This document shows, piece by piece, positions 56,070 to 58,224 of a stretch of DNA of 58,224 bases. Origin of the DNA: an uncultured Aquimarina sp. (lineage in GTDB: Bacteria > Bacteroidota > Bacteroidia > Flavobacteriales > Flavobacteriaceae); contig CANMFM010000020.1 in NCBI GenBank assembly GCA_947497175.1, positions 1-58,224 of the forward strand, read 5' to 3'. The translations under genes and the position numbers were made by a program. The notes under the pieces were generated by a model that was not told where the DNA came from, did not search any database, and worked only from the letters and a program-made list of their open reading frames with translations. Numbering within the stretch: position 1 is the stretch's first letter; every line of letters starts with the position of its first letter.

Positions 56070-58037
56070 TTATTTTATAACAATAAACTCACTTCTCCTG
56101 TTGAGTTGATGCTCTTCGGGACTACACTCTACACCGTTTTCACATTTATTAATAAGGTTAGTCTCACCATATCCTCTTCCTGTAACACGATCTTTGTCGA
56201 TCTTACCTTTATTAACAATGTAATTAATTGTATTTTTTGCGCGTTCTTCACTCAAATACATATTATAATCATCTCCTGCGGTACTATCTGTATGAGAACG
56301 AACATCAATTTTTAGTTGTGGGTATTCTTGAAGCGTTGCTATTATTTTTTGAAGTTCTATCTCTGCATCTGAGCGAATATTTGATTTATTAAGGTCAAAA
56401 TAAATCGTTTGTAGTGCTAATAATTTAGCCAGATCATCACCTTCTTTTACCTCGTTATCTTGCAAACCACCTTTACTAATTTGTAGAGGAAGTTTGTATT
56501 CATACTCTAATACATTATTAGTTGGCAGTAACACTTCGGTGGGTGCATATTCAGATTTAGTGGCTCTAACTATATATTGCGTTTCGCACTCCAGATCAAA
56601 TTTATAAGATCCTTTTTCATCAGTTGTTGTTTTTTGCATTTCATTATTGTTATCATCTAACAGAATTACTTCTGCTCCTGAAACTATTTCTTTAGAATTC
56701 GCATCGGTAACCACACCAGAAACATATTGATTACAGCTTGTTATTAAATCTCCAATTTGTTTAAAACTATAGATATCATCATATCCTTTTCCGCCTGTTC
56801 TATTGCTTGCAAAATAACCTATTTTGGTTTCTTCATTCAACACAAATGTAAAATCATCGGTTGATCCGTTTACGGGTTTCCCTACATTATAAGGAATTGA
56901 AAAGCTATCTCCTTCGGGTACAGCAACAAATACATCAAGACCCCCTAACCCTATATGTCCATCACTTGCAAAATACAGTCTACCAGAATCACTTATATAA
57001 GGAAAAGTCTCTCTACCTTCGGTATTAATTTTATCACCAAGATTTTCTGGAGTACCAAAAGTTCCATCATCGTTAATATCCACTACATACAAATCTGAAA
57101 GTCCTGTACTACCAGGCATATCACTTGCAAAATATAATTTCTTCCCATCAGCACTTAAGGCTGGGTGCGCTACAGAATATTCGTCGTCATTAAAAGGTAA
57201 TTCTTCTATATTGGTCCACTTATCACCATCCAGAGTAGCTCTATATATCTTTAATAAGATGTTTCCTTTTGAATTTCTACCTAATCGTCTTTTGGTATAA
57301 TTATTTCTGGTAAAATAAACGGTTTGTCCGTCTTTAGAAAAAGACGTTGAGGATTCATGAAACTTAGAGTTTATTTTTCCTTTAATTTTTTTTGGTGTCT
57401 GTAAAATTCCATTTGCTTCAATAATGTTGGAAGAAAATAAATCTAAAAAGGGCATTTCGTTCCATTCATGCACGGTTTTACTCATCCCACTTCCTCCTCT
57501 GGAAGATGCAAAGATGAGTTGTCCCTGATTATTAAAACTAGGGGCATAATCCGAATATTTCGAATTGGTAGTAAGTTTTAACAACTTAAATTTTCCTGAT
57601 TGTAATTCTATAAAATTAAGGTAGTCGCGTGTATTAATAAAAAATTCGGCGCGCTGATCACTCCCAGATAATTCATTAAATTTTATCATCATTTTATCGG
57701 CCTCATCATAGCGCTTTACATTTTTAAGCGATTGAGAATATCTAAATATATATTCTGGATCGACTTCTTCCATATAATTAGTGATCAATTTTTCATACCA
57801 TATAACCGCTTGATCGAGTTCTGCATTGAAATAATATGAATCGCCTAATTTTTGAAATAAATCAACTGAAGAGTATCCACTCTCTGCTACTTTTTTATAT
57901 ATTTTTCGTGCATCAACATAAGCAAAACGATCAAAATTCTCGTCTGCTTTAGCCAATTGTTTATCCTGTGAAAAGACAGCATTAGATATAAGAAGTATGC
58001 TTAAAATTAATAGGGTAGTGTAATTTTTTAAAGTCAT
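56070..58037 (-). CDS. OmpA/PD40/TPR envelope protein, PorE-like
   Basis: The 655-residue protein has a signal peptide (LLISNAVFSQDKQ), TPR-like helices (about 25-140: ENFDRFAYVDARKIYKKV), then PD40/WD40-like beta blades (about 155-425, with SSRGGSGMSKT, YFASDMPGSTGLSDLYV and FASDGHIGLGGLDVFVA). A CarboxypepD_reg-like domain (about 435-520) and a C-terminal OmpA peptidoglycan-binding domain (about 535-655: IYFDLNKSNIRSDAEIELQK, DVRSHTDSTAGDDYN, LSEERAKNTINYI) follow. This order matches PorE, a T9SS-linked protein that anchors the machine to peptidoglycan, and similar PorP/SprF partners. In flavobacteria a PorP/SprF-type gene is often next to it, which would lie beyond the right edge. Confidence 0.9.
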   Translation of the reverse strand: MTLKNYTTLLILSILLISNAVFSQDKQLAKADENFDRFAYVDARKIYKKVAESGYSSVDLFQKLGDSYYFNAELDQAVIWYEKLITNYMEEVDPEYIFRYSQSLKNVKRYDEADKMMIKFNELSGSDQRAEFFINTRDYLNFIELQSGKFKLLKLTTNSKYSDYAPSFNNQGQLIFASSRGGSGMSKTVHEWNEMPFLDLFSSNIIEANGILQTPKKIKGKINSKFHESSTSFSKDGQTVYFTRNNYTKRRLGRNSKGNILLKIYRATLDGDKWTNIEELPFNDDEYSVAHPALSADGKKLYFASDMPGSTGLSDLYVVDINDDGTFGTPENLGDKINTEGRETFPYISDSGRLYFASDGHIGLGGLDVFVAVPEGDSFSIPYNVGKPVNGSTDDFTFVLNEETKIGYFASNRTGGKGYDDIYSFKQIGDLITSCNQYVSGVVTDANSKEIVSGAEVILLDDNNNEMQKTTTDEKGSYKFDLECETQYIVRATKSEYAPTEVLLPTNNVLEYEYKLPLQISKGGLQDNEVKEGDDLAKLLALQTIYFDLNKSNIRSDAEIELQKIIATLQEYPQLKIDVRSHTDSTAGDDYNMYLSEERAKNTINYIVNKGKIDKDRVTGRGYGETNLINKCENGVECSPEEHQLNRRSEFIVIK

Positions 58038-58224
58038 AATTTTACTGTTTCTAATCTAAAAACAAAATTTGTATTTTGATTTTCGCATGAACGAAAGTAA
58101 TTATTTATTTAAAATTTCAATAAAATCTTTACATAAAGAGTACTGAAATTAGAAGAATCGTGGTGTTAGCATCCTGTTGTATTTTTTGAAAAGCTCAAAA
58201 CGCAACATCACCTCATAACTTCCA
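58038..58224. other. Right-edge sequence without a recognised gene
   Basis: These 187 AT-rich bases lie upstream of the leftward OmpA gene. No exact TAnnTTTG box for that gene was found, and no reading frame here can be supported. Confidence 0.4.

Overview
The window looks like chromosomal DNA of a marine Flavobacteriaceae-type Bacteroidota. It is strongly AT-rich. It encodes a cargo protein with a type IX secretion (T9SS) sorting domain, a PorE-like OmpA/PD40 protein, many Bacteroidota-type lipoproteins, DUF4294 and a PycTM-type membrane domain. Several intergenic gaps carry the Bacteroidota promoter form TTG-N19-21-TAnnTTTG. Starts rarely show a Shine-Dalgarno sequence, so I chose starts from family alignment, lipoprotein signals and promoter position. 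No phage, plasmid, insertion sequence, CRISPR array, tRNA or rRNA gene was seen.

Layout. 1-9.3 kb: a promoter firing out of the left edge, DUF4294 protein, M42 peptidase, NUDIX hydrolase, Dps, a propeller lipoprotein, a 1234-residue outer-membrane phosphoesterase/kinase-like/barrel fusion, and an HD-PycTM protein. 9.3-22 kb: GAF protein, TlpA-like lipoprotein, rhomboid protease, three tandem LpxL-type acyltransferases, glmM, ACP phosphodiesterase, gamma-glutamyltransferase and a CapK-like adenylating enzyme. 22-31.5 kb: dnaK, serine dehydratase, an NTF2-like protein, a small STAS-like protein, panB, a decayed 23S-intervening-sequence (S23) protein gene, an RluA-type pseudouridine synthase, a DMT transporter and a helical conserved protein. 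31.6-36.2 kb: the leucine operon leuA-leuC-leuD-leuB, with a hairpin before leuA and a strong terminator after leuB. 36.3-45.9 kb: three small genes, a GMC oxidoreductase divergent from a TetR regulator across a clear operator, a T9SS cargo protein with its overlapping partner, and a YbiT-like ABC-F ATPase. 46-54.6 kb: a thioredoxin-fold lipoprotein, fructose-6-phosphate aldolase/transaldolase, an SDR enzyme, the SRP RNA gene, glutaminyl cyclase, a DEAD-box helicase, a CarboxypepD_reg protein, a VOC protein and trmH. 54.6-56.1 kb: a gene-free, palindrome-rich stretch. 56.1-58.0 kb: the OmpA/PD40 protein.

Most of the window is housekeeping: leucine and pantothenate synthesis, envelope and lipid A building, protein folding and RNA modification. 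The parts most worth a second look are the phosphoesterase/kinase-like/barrel fusion, the HD-PycTM fusion with no cyclase beside it, the acyltransferase triplet, the asymmetric ABC-F protein, the TetR operator over a promoter, and the palindrome-rich gap with an orphan terminator and a 25-bp perfect hairpin.
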